Source: Roseibacterium elongatum DSM 19469
GTDB lineage: Bacteria > Pseudomonadota > Alphaproteobacteria > Rhodobacterales > Rhodobacteraceae
NCBI RefSeq assembly: GCF_000590925.1
Contig: NZ_CP004372.1
Coordinates: forward strand, 2,833,001-2,897,000
Reading direction: 5' to 3'
Length of the DNA: 64,000 nucleotides
Position numbers and translations under genes: made by a program. Shown one piece after another: positions 29,721-38,379 of the stretch (position 1 is the first letter of the stretch; each line of letters opens with the position of its first letter). The notes below the pieces were generated by a model. That model was not told the DNA's origin. It worked only from the letters and a program-made list of their open reading frames with translations, and ran no database searches.

Positions 29721-29769
29721 GCGACATCCTCCCTGTCGACTGGCCGCGCCCATGGCGCGGCCTTTTTTT
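29721..29769 (+). ncRNA. Candidate small RNA or leader with exposed anti-SD loop
   Basis: The hairpin CGACA / TGTCG (29722-29738) exposes TCCTCCC in its loop, and a terminator stem follows at once. The layout matches alphaproteobacterial anti-Shine-Dalgarno RNAs (CcsR or alpha-r14 type), and the linker CTCCCTGTCGACT resembles the one at 3040-3053. The 5' end is not determined; transcription could start anywhere in 29640-29710. It may instead be an attenuator for ialB, whose start is 328 bp further on. Confidence 0.42.
29742..29769 (+). terminator. Intrinsic terminator in the ialB upstream region
   Basis: GGCCGCGCC / GGCGCGGCC stem with a three-base CAT loop (or 8 bp with a wider loop) followed by seven T at 29763-29769. 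Confidence 0.85.
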
Positions 29770-29884
29770 CAGTCCGGCCATACCGCAAGGCCTGCGTTTC
29801 AAAGCGATTTGAAAAAACAGTGCGGCCGGTGTCGAAAACTCGAAATTGCCCTGTTGACGGCTTTCAAACGCTGGCATAGCGTTC

Positions 29885-29955
29885 GCCGCAGAAGTCGGCC
29901 AGTCCGACAGGGAGAGAAAAAAATCAAAGGGTCCGCTTGTCGGACCCTTTTCCTT
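29885..29955 (+). promoter_or_regulatory. Terminator with alternative pairing upstream of ialB
   Basis: AAAGGGTCCG / CGGACCCTTT (29926-29950, CTTGT loop) followed by TCCTTT is a terminator. Upstream, GTCGG / CCGAC (29894-29908) forms a small hairpin. GTCCGACA (29902-29909) could instead pair with TGTCGGAC (29938-29945) and open the terminator. Between them is an SD-like ACAGGGAGAG and a run of A with no start codon. TTGACG at about 29853-29858 with 17-nt spacing is a possible -35 element. The next 142 bp before ialB hold a further weak hairpin (CCGGCA / TGCCGG). Confidence 0.45.
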
Positions 29956-30097
29956 TCTGGTCGCTCGGGTGCGGGGAGCGCCGGCAAGGTTCTGCCGGTG
30001 CCGAAAACGGCCCTGACAGACGCGCCGCTTCGTGTTAGCGAACAGGCGATCGTCCGGACCCGAGACAGGCTCAGACCAACAGGAAGAGACCAAACGC

Positions 30098-30730
30098 ATG
30101 ACAGATTTCCGCACCACCTCTCGCATGATCGTGGCGGCCGGCCTTTTAGCGGTGGCATTGCCGCTGTCGGCCAACGCGCAGGACGCCGCCTCGGCCGAGC
30201 CCGGACAGCCCTACGTGGCCGAAACCTTCAGCGACTGGGATCTGCGCTGCATCCGCGCCCCCGAAGAGGGTACGCCCGAACGCTGCGAGATGTTCCAGCT
30301 GATGCGCGACGAGGACGACAACGCCGTTTCGGTGTTCCGCGTGAACGTTCCCTTCAACCCCGGCGAGGGCCAGGTGGCCACGGCCCTGATCATGACGCCC
30401 CTGGAAACCCTGCTTGCGCCGGGCATCCGCCTGCGCGTCGATGATGGCGAAGAGGGCGGCTTGCCCTTCACGATGTGCGATGCGTCCGGCTGCATGGCGC
30501 GCATCCCGATGAACCAGACCAATGTCGACATGTTCCAGGCCGGCGGCGATGCTTTCATCCAGATCTTCGCGCTGGTGCGCGGCGAGGCCGGCGAGATCGG
30601 GGGCGTTCCGGTGCCGCTGACCGCGTCGCTGCGCGGCTTCACCGCCGCCTACGAGGCGCTGCAGGCCCGGCACGAGGAACTGGTGGCCTTCATCCGCGAA
30701 CGTCAGGCCGAGGCCGCCGCCGAAGAGTAG
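30098..30730 (+). CDS. Invasion-associated locus B (IalB) family protein
   Basis: A 210-residue exported protein with a Sec signal (MIVAAGLLAVALPLSANAQD). The mature domain has the IalB pattern: ETFSDWDLRCIRAPEEGTPERCEMFQLM, RVNVPFNPGEGQVATALIMT, TMCDASGCMARIPM. Cysteine pairs are conserved. Family members are periplasmic or outer-membrane-associated; in Bartonella one is linked to invasion, but in free-living Rhodobacteraceae the role is unknown. Start ATG at 30098 has AGGAAGAG upstream, and a strong terminator follows. Confidence 0.86.
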   Translation: MTDFRTTSRMIVAAGLLAVALPLSANAQDAASAEPGQPYVAETFSDWDLRCIRAPEEGTPERCEMFQLMRDEDDNAVSVFRVNVPFNPGEGQVATALIMTPLETLLAPGIRLRVDDGEEGGLPFTMCDASGCMARIPMNQTNVDMFQAGGDAFIQIFALVRGEAGEIGGVPVPLTASLRGFTAAYEALQARHEELVAFIRERQAEAAAEE

Positions 30731-30753
30731 CCCGCGCGCGACACCCCAACGGA

Positions 30754-30782
30754 ACGGCCCGTCCCGGTGACGGGCCGTTTTT
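30754..30782. terminator. Terminator between ialB and the convergent ketosynthase gene
   Basis: 10-bp stem ACGGCCCGTC / GACGGGCCGT with a CCGGT loop and a T5 run. Confidence 0.9.
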
Positions 30783-30802
30783 CGTTGCGGGGCGGATGAT
30801 CG

Positions 30803-32014
30803 TCAGGGGGCGCTGCGCAGGGCCAGAACGGCGTTCAACCCGCCAAAGGCAAAGGCATTGGACAGGACGGCGCCGACCCTGGCCTCGCGGGCCTCGTTCG
30901 GCACCACGTCCAGTGCGCATTCCGGGTCGGGTTCCTCGTAGCCGATGGTGGGCGCGATCACCCCGTCCTTCAAAGCCATGATACAGGCCAGCAACTCGAC
31001 CGCGCCGGTGCCGCCGATCAGATGGCCGTGCATCGACTTGGTGGACGAGATCATCAGATCATCGGCATGCTGGCCGAACGCATCGGCGACGGCGGCGCAT
31101 TCCACCTTGTCGTTGGCGGCGGTGCCGGTGCCATGCGCGTTGATATACCCCACGTCCTCGGGGTTCAGACGTCCATCCGCCAGCGCCCCGGAGATGGCCC
31201 GCGCCGCGCCTTGCTTCGATGGCATGACGATATCGGCAGCATCCGAGGTCATGGCAAAGCCCACCACCTCGGCCAGGATCTCGGCCCCGCGTCTTTTCGC
31301 GTGCTCGTATTCCTCGAAGATGAAGACGGCCGCGCCTTCGCCCTGCACCATGCCGTTGCGGTTGGCCGAAAACGGGCGGCAGGCGTCCTTGGACATCACC
31401 CGCAGCCCTTCCCAGGCCTTGATGCCGCCAAAGGACAGCATCGCCTCGGACCCACCGGTCACCATCACGTCGCAGGCACCGACGCGGATGCACTGGAACG
31501 CCTGCCCCATGGCATGGTTCGACGAGGCGCAGGCGGTCGCCACCGTGTAGCTGGGCCCCTTGAGGTTCCATTCCATCGAGACGTGGCTGGCGGCGGCATT
31601 GTTCATCAGCTTCGGCACGACGAAGGGATGGACGCGGTTCTTGCCCTCTTCATAGACCGAGCGGTAATTCTCGTCCCAGGTGTTCACGCCGCCGCCGGCG
31701 GTGCCGAACACCACGCCCGAGCGCGTCGCAAGATCGCCGGCAAAGGTCAGCCCCGACCCATCCAGCGCCTCGCGGGCGGCGATCAGCGTGAATTGCGTGA
31801 ACCGGTCATAAAGCGCGATCTGTTGGCGGTTGAACAGGGTTTCGGCGTCGTAATCCGTGACCTGGCCACCGATCCTGACCGACAGCCTGTCGACATCGCG
31901 CAATTGCAGCGGGCCGATGCCGCACCGCCCCTCGCGCATGGCCTCCAGCGTCGCGGGCACGTCATGGCCCAACGCGTTGATCGTGCCCTGGCCGGTGATG
32001 ACGACACGGCGCAT
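30803..32014 (-). CDS. Beta-ketoacyl-ACP synthase (FabF type)
   Basis: A 403-residue condensing enzyme that extends acyl-ACP with malonyl-ACP. The thiolase-fold active site is complete: Cys in TVATACASSNHAMGQAF, His in INAHGTGTAANDKVE, and Lys/His in STKSMHGHLIGGTGAVE. It lies 6 bp downstream of an acyl-carrier-protein gene and then lpxD, not in the usual fabD-fabG-acpP cluster. A dedicated acyl chain for lipid A or a specialised lipid is therefore plausible, though unproven. Confidence 0.92.
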   Translation of the reverse strand: MRRVVITGQGTINALGHDVPATLEAMREGRCGIGPLQLRDVDRLSVRIGGQVTDYDAETLFNRQQIALYDRFTQFTLIAAREALDGSGLTFAGDLATRSGVVFGTAGGGVNTWDENYRSVYEEGKNRVHPFVVPKLMNNAAASHVSMEWNLKGPSYTVATACASSNHAMGQAFQCIRVGACDVMVTGGSEAMLSFGGIKAWEGLRVMSKDACRPFSANRNGMVQGEGAAVFIFEEYEHAKRRGAEILAEVVGFAMTSDAADIVMPSKQGAARAISGALADGRLNPEDVGYINAHGTGTAANDKVECAAVADAFGQHADDLMISSTKSMHGHLIGGTGAVELLACIMALKDGVIAPTIGYEEPDPECALDVVPNEAREARVGAVLSNAFAFGGLNAVLALRSAP

Positions 32015-32020
32015 CGCGGG

Positions 32021-32290
32021 TCAGCCGCCCTTTTGCTCCGTGACGAGGCCTTTCACCGCCGTCACGATGGCCGCCACCGAAGAGATGTCGAAATCGCTCT
32101 GCTCCGGCTCGTTCGCGTTGAACGGCACCTGGATATCGAACGCTTCCTCGATGGCGAAAATCGACTCGACCAATCCCAGGCTGTCGATCCCGAGATCCTC
32201 CAGCGTCGAGTCCATCTTGACGTCCTCGACGTCGAGCACGGCCTGTTCGGCGATGATCTCGACTACCTTGTCACGCACATTTTCGGTCAT
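32021..32290 (-). CDS. Acyl carrier protein
   Basis: An 89-residue acidic carrier protein with the phosphopantetheine serine in LEDLGIDSLGLVESIFAIEE. It differs from housekeeping AcpP (about 77 residues) by a longer loop after helix II (FNANEPEQSDFDISSV). Its place between a ketosynthase and lpxD suggests a specialised ACP. Start ATG at 32290; 33 bp from the lpxD stop. Confidence 0.9.
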   Translation of the reverse strand: MTENVRDKVVEIIAEQAVLDVEDVKMDSTLEDLGIDSLGLVESIFAIEEAFDIQVPFNANEPEQSDFDISSVAAIVTAVKGLVTEQKGG

Positions 32291-32323
32291 CGACCCTTCC
32301 TCGCACTCGCCCTCGCGCGTCGT

Positions 32324-33421
32324 TTAAGGCGTCCGGCCCGACTTGAAAACGGCTTTCTGCATTTCCGCGACCGTCTTGGCCAGGCGCGGCAATCTGCGCA
32401 GGGCCTTGTACATCTCGACATGGGTTTCCATGCGCACGGCGGGGCTGCCCATCAGCATCCGGCCCGCGGGCACGTTGGAATAGATCTTGGTGGCGCCGGC
32501 CGCGACCACGTCGTCGCCGATCACGATATTGTCCGACACCCCGCATTGCCCGCCCAGCACCACGCGGTCTCCCAACGTGGCCGAGCCGGCGAACCCCACC
32601 TGACCGCAGAGCAGGCAGTCGCGCCCGATCCGGCAGTTGTGGCCGATATGCACAAGGTTGTCGATCTTGGTGCCGGACCCGATTTCGGTCGCGGCGACGG
32701 TGCCCCGGTCGATGGCGGCATTGGCGCCGATCTCGACATCGTCGCCGATCACCAAACCACCCAGGGAATGGATGCGCGTCCAGCTTTGCGCGGCGGTGTC
32801 CGAGGCTTCGGCGCGGCCAAGGCTTTCGCGGGTGGCCTCGACACGGGATTTCTCGGGCGTGACGAAGGAAAACCCGTCCCCCCCCAGAACCGCGCCGGCC
32901 TGCACGATCACCCGATCCCCGATGCGCACGCGCGCGCCGATCCGCACCCCCGCATGGAGCAAGGCGTCCTGCCCGATCACCGTTTCCTCGGCGATGCTGA
33001 CATGGGGCGCGATCCGGGCGCGCGCACCGATCCGCACCCCGGCCCCGATCACGACAAGCGGACCGATCGCGGCGCCGGGACCGATCTGTGCGCTGGGGTC
33101 GATCACGGCGCTGGGATGGATGCCCGCCGCGATCTGCGGGCCCGGATCCATCGCGGCGGTGACATGCGCCATGGCATAGCGCGGGCGCGGCGCGACGATG
33201 GCCGCCTGCAGCCCAAAGGCCTGCCAATCCATATCCGGGCCGATCACGGCGGCGCGGGCCTGCCCCTCGGCCAGTCCGGCGGCATAGCGCGCGCTCATCG
33301 CCAGGGCCAGGTCATCGGGGCCCGCGGCCGAGGGCTCGGCCACGCCGGTCACCAACAGTTCGGCGGCGCCAAGGGCCTCTGCCCCAAGCGCCGCCGCGAT
33401 ATCCTTGATGCTATGGGCCAT
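32324..33421 (-). CDS. lpxD: UDP-3-O-acylglucosamine N-acyltransferase LpxD
   Basis: Third enzyme of lipid A synthesis; it transfers a 3-hydroxyacyl chain from ACP to UDP-3-O-acylglucosamine. The 365-residue product has an N-terminal uridine-binding domain and a left-handed beta-helix of hexapeptide repeats ([38 protein letters not shown]). The catalytic histidine is in [19 protein letters not shown], and a C-terminal helix follows. ATG at 33421 is preferred to an in-frame GTG three codons earlier. First gene of the lpxD-ACP-ketosynthase group. Confidence 0.95.
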   Translation of the reverse strand: MAHSIKDIAAALGAEALGAAELLVTGVAEPSAAGPDDLALAMSARYAAGLAEGQARAAVIGPDMDWQAFGLQAAIVAPRPRYAMAHVTAAMDPGPQIAAGIHPSAVIDPSAQIGPGAAIGPLVVIGAGVRIGARARIAPHVSIAEETVIGQDALLHAGVRIGARVRIGDRVIVQAGAVLGGDGFSFVTPEKSRVEATRESLGRAEASDTAAQSWTRIHSLGGLVIGDDVEIGANAAIDRGTVAATEIGSGTKIDNLVHIGHNCRIGRDCLLCGQVGFAGSATLGDRVVLGGQCGVSDNIVIGDDVVAAGATKIYSNVPAGRMLMGSPAVRMETHVEMYKALRRLPRLAKTVAEMQKAVFKSGRTP

Positions 33422-33458
33422 TGCGGCCACCCCCGCCTGTCATCCTGCGGGGGCAGGC

Positions 33459-35093
33459 TTAGCTTGCCCGCTCGGGCATGACCACCCCGTTCGCACGCAC
33501 CGCCTGGCTGAGCCGCGCGTTGCGCCCGTAGACATCGTCACGGAAGTTCAATGTGCCGTCATCGTCGACCCAGGCCGTCCAGTAAACAAGGTGCACCGGG
33601 ATCTCGACATCGAGGTTCACCTGAGTTTCCTGCCCGGTGCGCAGAATGCGCTGGAACAGGCCCACCGGGTCGTCGGTCTGGCGCGCAAGGAGATGATAGG
33701 CGAACTCGTGCGGATCATCGAGGCGGATACAGCCCGACGAGAATGTGCGCACCTCGCGCTCCATCAGGTATTGCTCGGGCGTATCATGCAGGTAGATCGC
33801 ATGGCGGTTGGGGAACATGAACTTCACCGTCCCCAGCGCATTGCGCGGCCCCGGCGGCTGGCGCAGATCGAACGGGAAGCTCGACACCGAGTAGCGGCTC
33901 ATGTCGACCGCATTGCGGTTCACCACCCGCCCGTTGGCGATCAGCTGCATGTAGGTCGATCCACCGGCCAGGATGTTGGGAATGTAGCTGCGCATCGCGA
34001 TGGACCGCGGCACATACCAACTGGGGTTGATGACCATGTGCTCCATCACGTCCGAGAACTCGGGCGTCTGCCGATCACGCGCCCCCACGACCGAGCGCGT
34101 GATGAAAGTGGTCTCGCCATTGTCGATCACCCGCACGTGGAAATCGGTCAGGTTCACGAAGATCAGCCGATCCGGCACCTCGCCACCCTCGTTCAGCCAG
34201 CGATGCCGTTCCATCGCCAGAACCACCTCGTTCCAGTGATCCTCGACCGAGCGGTTCACCGCGCGAATGGTTTCGCCGCCGGCGACGCCATCGGCGTTGA
34301 TCCCGTTGTCCAGCTGGAACTCGACCACAGCCTGCTGCATGCGTGCGTCGTACGTGGCGGTCACCGACCGGTCGAGATAGCCCATCGCCATCAGACGGTC
34401 GCGTAGCGCAATCACGGCGCCGCCGCTGTCGCCCGGGCGCAGGGCCCCCGCCTGGACGCGCGGGCCGTACCCGCCGGTTTGCGCCAGGCGCTCAAGATGC
34501 AACTTGGTCCGCATCAACCGGGTATAGCCCGGATCCTGCGGCGGCAGGCTGGCCATGAAGGCATGCGGGTTCGAGTCGAGCAAGTCGGCCAGCAGCTCGC
34601 GCGCGTCGGGCCGCGGCAGTTCCTGGTAGAAGTCCGAGATGATGTCGCCGGGTTCGAGGAACCCGGAATGCACATCGCTTGCATATTGCAGGAATAGGCG
34701 CGACGCCATCACGTCGGCTTGCCCGCGCGCATAGGGGTTCGTCGCGTTGCGGAATGTCTCGATCAGACCGTCGATATCGTAGCGGCTGGTGGGCAGGCCG
34801 TGATTGCCCGCCTCCTGCAAGGCCGAGATCAGGGCATTGCGGCGATCGGCGGCCTCGGCGCTGGTCCAGACCGGCTGAAAATCGCGCTCTCGGTAAAAGG
34901 CCGCCAGCGACTCGTTTTCCGAGGACGCCTCGGCAATCGCCTGCCTGAGCGCCGAAAATGCCTGCGCCTGAACCGGGGCCGGGGCCAGCGTCAGGCCGAT
35001 CCCCACGCCCACCCCCGTGGCCACCGGGGCGGCAAATGGCAACGCCGCCAACGCCAGGGCGAAAAGCGGTGTCTTTGTGAATTTCAATGTCAT
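33459..35093 (-). CDS. L,D-transpeptidase with peptidoglycan-binding domain (YcbB type)
   Basis: A 544-residue exported enzyme that makes 3-3 peptidoglycan cross-links or attaches proteins to the wall. An N-terminal signal segment (LFALALAALPFAAPVATG, then VQAQA) precedes an N-terminal scaffold domain (YRERDFQPVWTSAEAADRR), a peptidoglycan-binding domain (GDSGGAVIALRDRLMAMGYL) and the YkuD catalytic domain with H and C in YLHDTPEQYLMEREVRTFSS followed by GCIRL. The start at 35093 is supported by AGAGG and the signal peptide. It is divergent from a DUF882 gene, another wall-related exported protein. Confidence 0.92.
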   Translation of the reverse strand: MTLKFTKTPLFALALAALPFAAPVATGVGVGIGLTLAPAPVQAQAFSALRQAIAEASSENESLAAFYRERDFQPVWTSAEAADRRNALISALQEAGNHGLPTSRYDIDGLIETFRNATNPYARGQADVMASRLFLQYASDVHSGFLEPGDIISDFYQELPRPDARELLADLLDSNPHAFMASLPPQDPGYTRLMRTKLHLERLAQTGGYGPRVQAGALRPGDSGGAVIALRDRLMAMGYLDRSVTATYDARMQQAVVEFQLDNGINADGVAGGETIRAVNRSVEDHWNEVVLAMERHRWLNEGGEVPDRLIFVNLTDFHVRVIDNGETTFITRSVVGARDRQTPEFSDVMEHMVINPSWYVPRSIAMRSYIPNILAGGSTYMQLIANGRVVNRNAVDMSRYSVSSFPFDLRQPPGPRNALGTVKFMFPNRHAIYLHDTPEQYLMEREVRTFSSGCIRLDDPHEFAYHLLARQTDDPVGLFQRILRTGQETQVNLDVEIPVHLVYWTAWVDDDGTLNFRDDVYGRNARLSQAVRANGVVMPERAS

Positions 35094-35526
35094 GTCTTCA
35101 AACCTCTGTCCTGTCCGATGTGCGCGCGCCGTCATATCGCAGTCCAATGACACCACTACAGACACAAATCCCCTGCGAGTCGATTCACGATTTGGCAAGT
35201 GTTTCAGGATATAACCGAGAAACACAACGGCGGGTTCCCTCCGTTTCGGAGCGGCCCGTGATACCCGCGCGGCACACGATCTGCGGCATCGCGGCCCTTT
35301 CGTGAGGGGCGAGACGCAAATTTTGGCCGGCGAGACTCCGCCAAATGGGCGAAATCCCGCCCAAAATGTCGGCTACAACCATGGGGGACCGATCTGTGCT
35401 TTCAGAAAGATTTCGATTGTGTCATTCATCCCACACTGCCTGAGGGGACAGGCTCAAAATGACGTGAAGGCCGCGGCAACAGCGGCCGTGATGACGAGAA
35501 CGAGCAACCAAGGGGCAAACGAACCA
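35094..35526. other. 433-bp divergent promoter region
   Basis: No convincing gene. It holds TGGGCG-AAATCC-CGCCCA (35346-35363), a GCCTG / CAGGC hairpin exposing AGGGGA (about 35437-35452), and GGCCGC / GCGGCC about 35470-35487 in the DUF882 leader. It must contain promoters for both divergent exported proteins; I cannot place them with confidence. Confidence 0.4.
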
Positions 35527-36087
35527 ATGACAAATTCGACGTTTTCGCGACGCGCAATTCTGCGCGCCTTCGCCGCGACGACCATTGCGGCGGCGCCGGT
35601 GATGGCGAATGCGACCGGGTTCCTGCGCGGCGCAGGCGATGTACGCCGCCTGCGCATGTATAACGGTCGGGCGGGCGAGAGCCTGAACATGATCTACTGG
35701 ATCGAGGGCGAATACATCGCCCCCGCGCTGGAGGAGATCAACTATTTCATGCGCGACTGGCGCACCGATGGCGTCCACGAAATCAGCGTGCGCACGATCG
35801 ACATCATGTCGGCGGCGCACAACCTGATGGACACGTCCGAACCCTACACCCTGCTATCGGGCTATCGCAGCCCGGAAACCAACGCCATGCTGCGCCGCCG
35901 CTCGTCGGGGGTGGCACGCCGTTCGCGCCACATGGTGGGCGAGGCGGCTGATCTGCAAATGCAGTCGCGCACCGTCAGCCAGATGTTCCAGGCCGCGCGT
36001 GCCTGCAATGCCGGCGGTGTCGGGCGCTACTCGCGCTCGAATTTCGTGCATATGGATTGCGGCCCGGTGCGCAGCTGGGGGTCCTGA
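35527..36087 (+). CDS. DUF882 / YcbK-like peptidase M15-type protein, Tat-exported
   Basis: A 186-residue protein starting with a twin-arginine signal (TFSRRAILRAFAATTIAAAP). The mature domain has the M15/D,D-carboxypeptidase-like zinc motif: SGYRSPETNAMLRR, SRHMVGEAADLQM (H and D ligands) and NFVHMDCGPVRSW (second His). Relatives such as MepK/YcbK cleave 3-3 cross-links made by L,D-transpeptidases, which fits its position beside one. ATG at 35527 is chosen for the AAGGGGC ribosome site and the signal; the longer in-frame reading upstream is leader. Confidence 0.9.
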   Translation: MTNSTFSRRAILRAFAATTIAAAPVMANATGFLRGAGDVRRLRMYNGRAGESLNMIYWIEGEYIAPALEEINYFMRDWRTDGVHEISVRTIDIMSAAHNLMDTSEPYTLLSGYRSPETNAMLRRRSSGVARRSRHMVGEAADLQMQSRTVSQMFQAARACNAGGVGRYSRSNFVHMDCGPVRSWGS

Positions 36088-36174
36088 GACACCGCGGCCC
36101 AAAGCCGCCAATCCCGAGACGGGTCGCTGCCAAGGCCTGTCCGCAAGACCCAAGACACCTTTCGTGACGCCTCG

Positions 36175-36195
36175 GCCCCAGGCCGGGGCTTTTTT
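36175..36195 (+). terminator. Terminator after the DUF882 gene
   Basis: GCCCC-AGGCC-GGGGC followed by six T (36190-36195); the stem is short but GC only. Confidence 0.7.
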
Positions 36196-36311
36196 CTTGC
36201 GCGCGCTGGCGTGACCCGCCGCCGTGAGAACGTGACCGCCGCGGCTTGGACAAGGGCGCATCGCGCCCCCATATGGTGATGCACCACCCAGAACCAAGGA
36301 CGACCCCGCGC

Positions 36312-36761
36312 ATGTCACGCTACACCAAGGATCCCGACGCCATTGCGGCGCTCGACCCCGAACAATACCGCGTCACCCAGCAAAGCGGCACCGAGCGCCC
36401 CGGCACGGGCGCCTATCTGCACAACAAGGAACCGGGCATCTATGTCGATATCGTGTCGGGAGAGCCGCTCTTTGCCTCGTCCGACAAGTACGAGTCGGGC
36501 TGCGGATGGCCCAGTTTCACCAAGCCGATCGAGCCCGCGCATGTCACCGAATTGCGCGACCTCAGCCACGGGATGATCCGGACCGAGGTGCGCTCGACCC
36601 ATGGCGACAGCCACCTCGGCCATGTCTTTCCCGACGGCCCGCGCGACCGTGGCGGGCTGCGCTACTGCATCAACTCCGCATCCTTGCGCTTCGTCCACCG
36701 CGACGACATGGAGGCCGAAGGATACGGGGCCTATCTCGACCAAGTGGAGGATATCGCATGA
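36312..36761 (+). CDS. msrB: Peptide methionine-R-sulfoxide reductase
   Basis: Repairs the R-epimer of methionine sulfoxide. 149 residues; the catalytic cysteine is in [14 protein letters not shown] and the substrate region in [15 protein letters not shown] and [16 protein letters not shown]. The two CxxC zinc pairs of zinc-type MsrB are absent, so this is the zinc-free form. ATG at 36312 ([11 protein letters not shown]) follows AAGGA. It overlaps msrA by 4 nt. Confidence 0.95.
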   Translation: MSRYTKDPDAIAALDPEQYRVTQQSGTERPGTGAYLHNKEPGIYVDIVSGEPLFASSDKYESGCGWPSFTKPIEPAHVTELRDLSHGMIRTEVRSTHGDSHLGHVFPDGPRDRGGLRYCINSASLRFVHRDDMEAEGYGAYLDQVEDIA

Positions 36762-37273
36762 GCGACCAACGCGAACGCGCCGTTCTGGCGGGCGGCTGTT
36801 TCTGGGGCATGCAGGACCTGATCCGCAAATTGCCCGGCGTCGAAAAGACCCGCGTCGGCTACACCGGCGGCGACGTGCCCAACGCGACCTATCGCAACCA
36901 CGGCAGCCATGCCGAAGGGATCGAGATCTGGTTCGATCCCACGCGCATCAGCTATCGGCAGTTGCTCGAGTTCTTCTTCCAGATCCACGATCCCACCACG
37001 CCGAACCGGCAGGGCAACGACCGTGGCCCCAGCTATCGCTCGGCCATCTACTTCGTCGATGATGCACAGCGCCAATGCGCGTTGGACACCATCGCCGATG
37101 TCAACGCCTCGGGCCTGTGGCCGGACAAGGTGGTGACCGAGGTCGAACCCGTCGGCGATTTCTGGGAGGCCGAGCCCGAGCATCAGGATTACCTCGAGCG
37201 CATTCCCAACGGCTATACCTGCCATTTCCCGCGCCCGAACTGGGTTTTGCCCAAACGCGACGCGGCCGAGTGA
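36758..37273 (+). CDS. msrA: Peptide methionine-S-sulfoxide reductase
   Basis: Repairs the S-epimer of methionine sulfoxide. 171 residues, active site in [20 protein letters not shown], with [20 protein letters not shown] and [20 protein letters not shown]. Translationally coupled to msrB, so both epimers are handled by one transcript. No resolving C-terminal cysteine cluster is present. Confidence 0.96.
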   Translation: MSDQRERAVLAGGCFWGMQDLIRKLPGVEKTRVGYTGGDVPNATYRNHGSHAEGIEIWFDPTRISYRQLLEFFFQIHDPTTPNRQGNDRGPSYRSAIYFVDDAQRQCALDTIADVNASGLWPDKVVTEVEPVGDFWEAEPEHQDYLERIPNGYTCHFPRPNWVLPKRDAAE

Positions 37274-37277
37274 CGGC

Positions 37278-38219
37278 TCAGACCGGCCGCGCGGCACAGA
37301 GCGGCAAGAGACGCTCGTAGGTCGCGCGGTCGCACAGCTCGGTCGCCGCGGTGGTCACCGCCGAACTTGCCGCGGCCACGCCGCATTGCAGCACCTCGGG
37401 CAAGGGCTGCCCGCGCGACAGGGCCAGCACGGCCCCGGCCACGAAACTGTCGCCCGCCCCGGTGACCGAGGCCACCGGCACATCCGCCGCCGGGGCGAAC
37501 CACCGCCCCTCGGACGACACCAGAACCGACCCCTCCGCACCACGTGCAAGAATGACGATCTCGGCCGCGCCGGCGCGCACCAACCCCTCGGCCGTACGGG
37601 CGCTGTCGCTGTGATGGGACAGTTCGCGCGACAGCAGGTCCTCGGCCTCGGCGCTGTCCATCCGCAACATCGCCAGGTTCAGACCCGCCCCCGCCAGCGC
37701 CGCAAGGGCCGGGCCGGAGGTGTCCGCGATCACCCGCACCCCCCGGTCGGTCAGTACACGCGCCAGATCGACAAGAACCTGCGCGTCGACACCGGGCGGC
37801 AACGACCCCGACAGGACGACGAAATCCCCCGCCAAGGCCAGCCCAGGCAAGGCCACCAGCAGGCGGGTGACATCCTCGGGGCCCCAATCCGGCCCCGGAA
37901 AGATGAAGCGGAACTGCTGCCCCGTCTCGGTTTCGATCACCGACAGGTTCTGCCGGGTCTCGCCGGGGGCGGGCAGATGATGCACGCGAATCCCCTGCCC
38001 CTCCAGCTGTTGCACCAGCCCCGCCCCGATTGGCCCGGCCACCGCAATGGCCGCATCGGCCCGACCGCCCAGAATGGCGATCGCGCGCGAGACATTGATG
38101 CCGCCGCCACCCGGATCGCGGCGCGGCGCGGCACAGCGCAGCTTCTGTCCCGGCACCAGCCGGGGCGTTTCCGTTTCCAGATCCAGCGCGGGGTTCAGCG
38201 TGACGGTCAAAATACCCAT
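37278..38219 (-). CDS. 1-phosphofructokinase-family sugar kinase (PfkB)
   Basis: A 313-residue ribokinase-fold kinase. Start MGILTVTLNPALDLE, then the PfkB signature 1 region PGGGGINVSRAIAILGG and signature 2 VASVTGAGDSFVAGAVLALS containing the catalytic aspartate. It belongs to the FruK/PfkB/LacC group acting on fructose-1-phosphate, fructose-6-phosphate or tagatose-6-phosphate. It is alone, convergent with msrA 4 bp away, so the substrate cannot be settled. If fructose-specific it could serve the fructan genes 7 kb downstream. Confidence 0.88.
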   Translation of the reverse strand: MGILTVTLNPALDLETETPRLVPGQKLRCAAPRRDPGGGGINVSRAIAILGGRADAAIAVAGPIGAGLVQQLEGQGIRVHHLPAPGETRQNLSVIETETGQQFRFIFPGPDWGPEDVTRLLVALPGLALAGDFVVLSGSLPPGVDAQVLVDLARVLTDRGVRVIADTSGPALAALAGAGLNLAMLRMDSAEAEDLLSRELSHHSDSARTAEGLVRAGAAEIVILARGAEGSVLVSSEGRWFAPAADVPVASVTGAGDSFVAGAVLALSRGQPLPEVLQCGVAAASSAVTTAATELCDRATYERLLPLCAARPV

Positions 38220-38379
38220 GGCCGACCTTCTAGGGGCAAATCCGGCGGCGCAAAACAGGCTTTTTCGATCCAGCGGCCGCTTGCCTCCCGTCGCGCAATC
38301 GGGGACCAAGGATGGACGGGCGCGCGCCGGATTCGGCCCACCGCCCCTGCAAGTCACAGCAAGAAGGACCGTGCGCGCC

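Noticed and set aside
31022..33481. Open frame of 819 codons on the + strand, antisense to ketosynthase, ACP and lpxD
   Set aside because: High-GC shadow: composition is His/Arg/Asp/Gly-rich with no domain, and the opposite strand encodes three well-conserved proteins.
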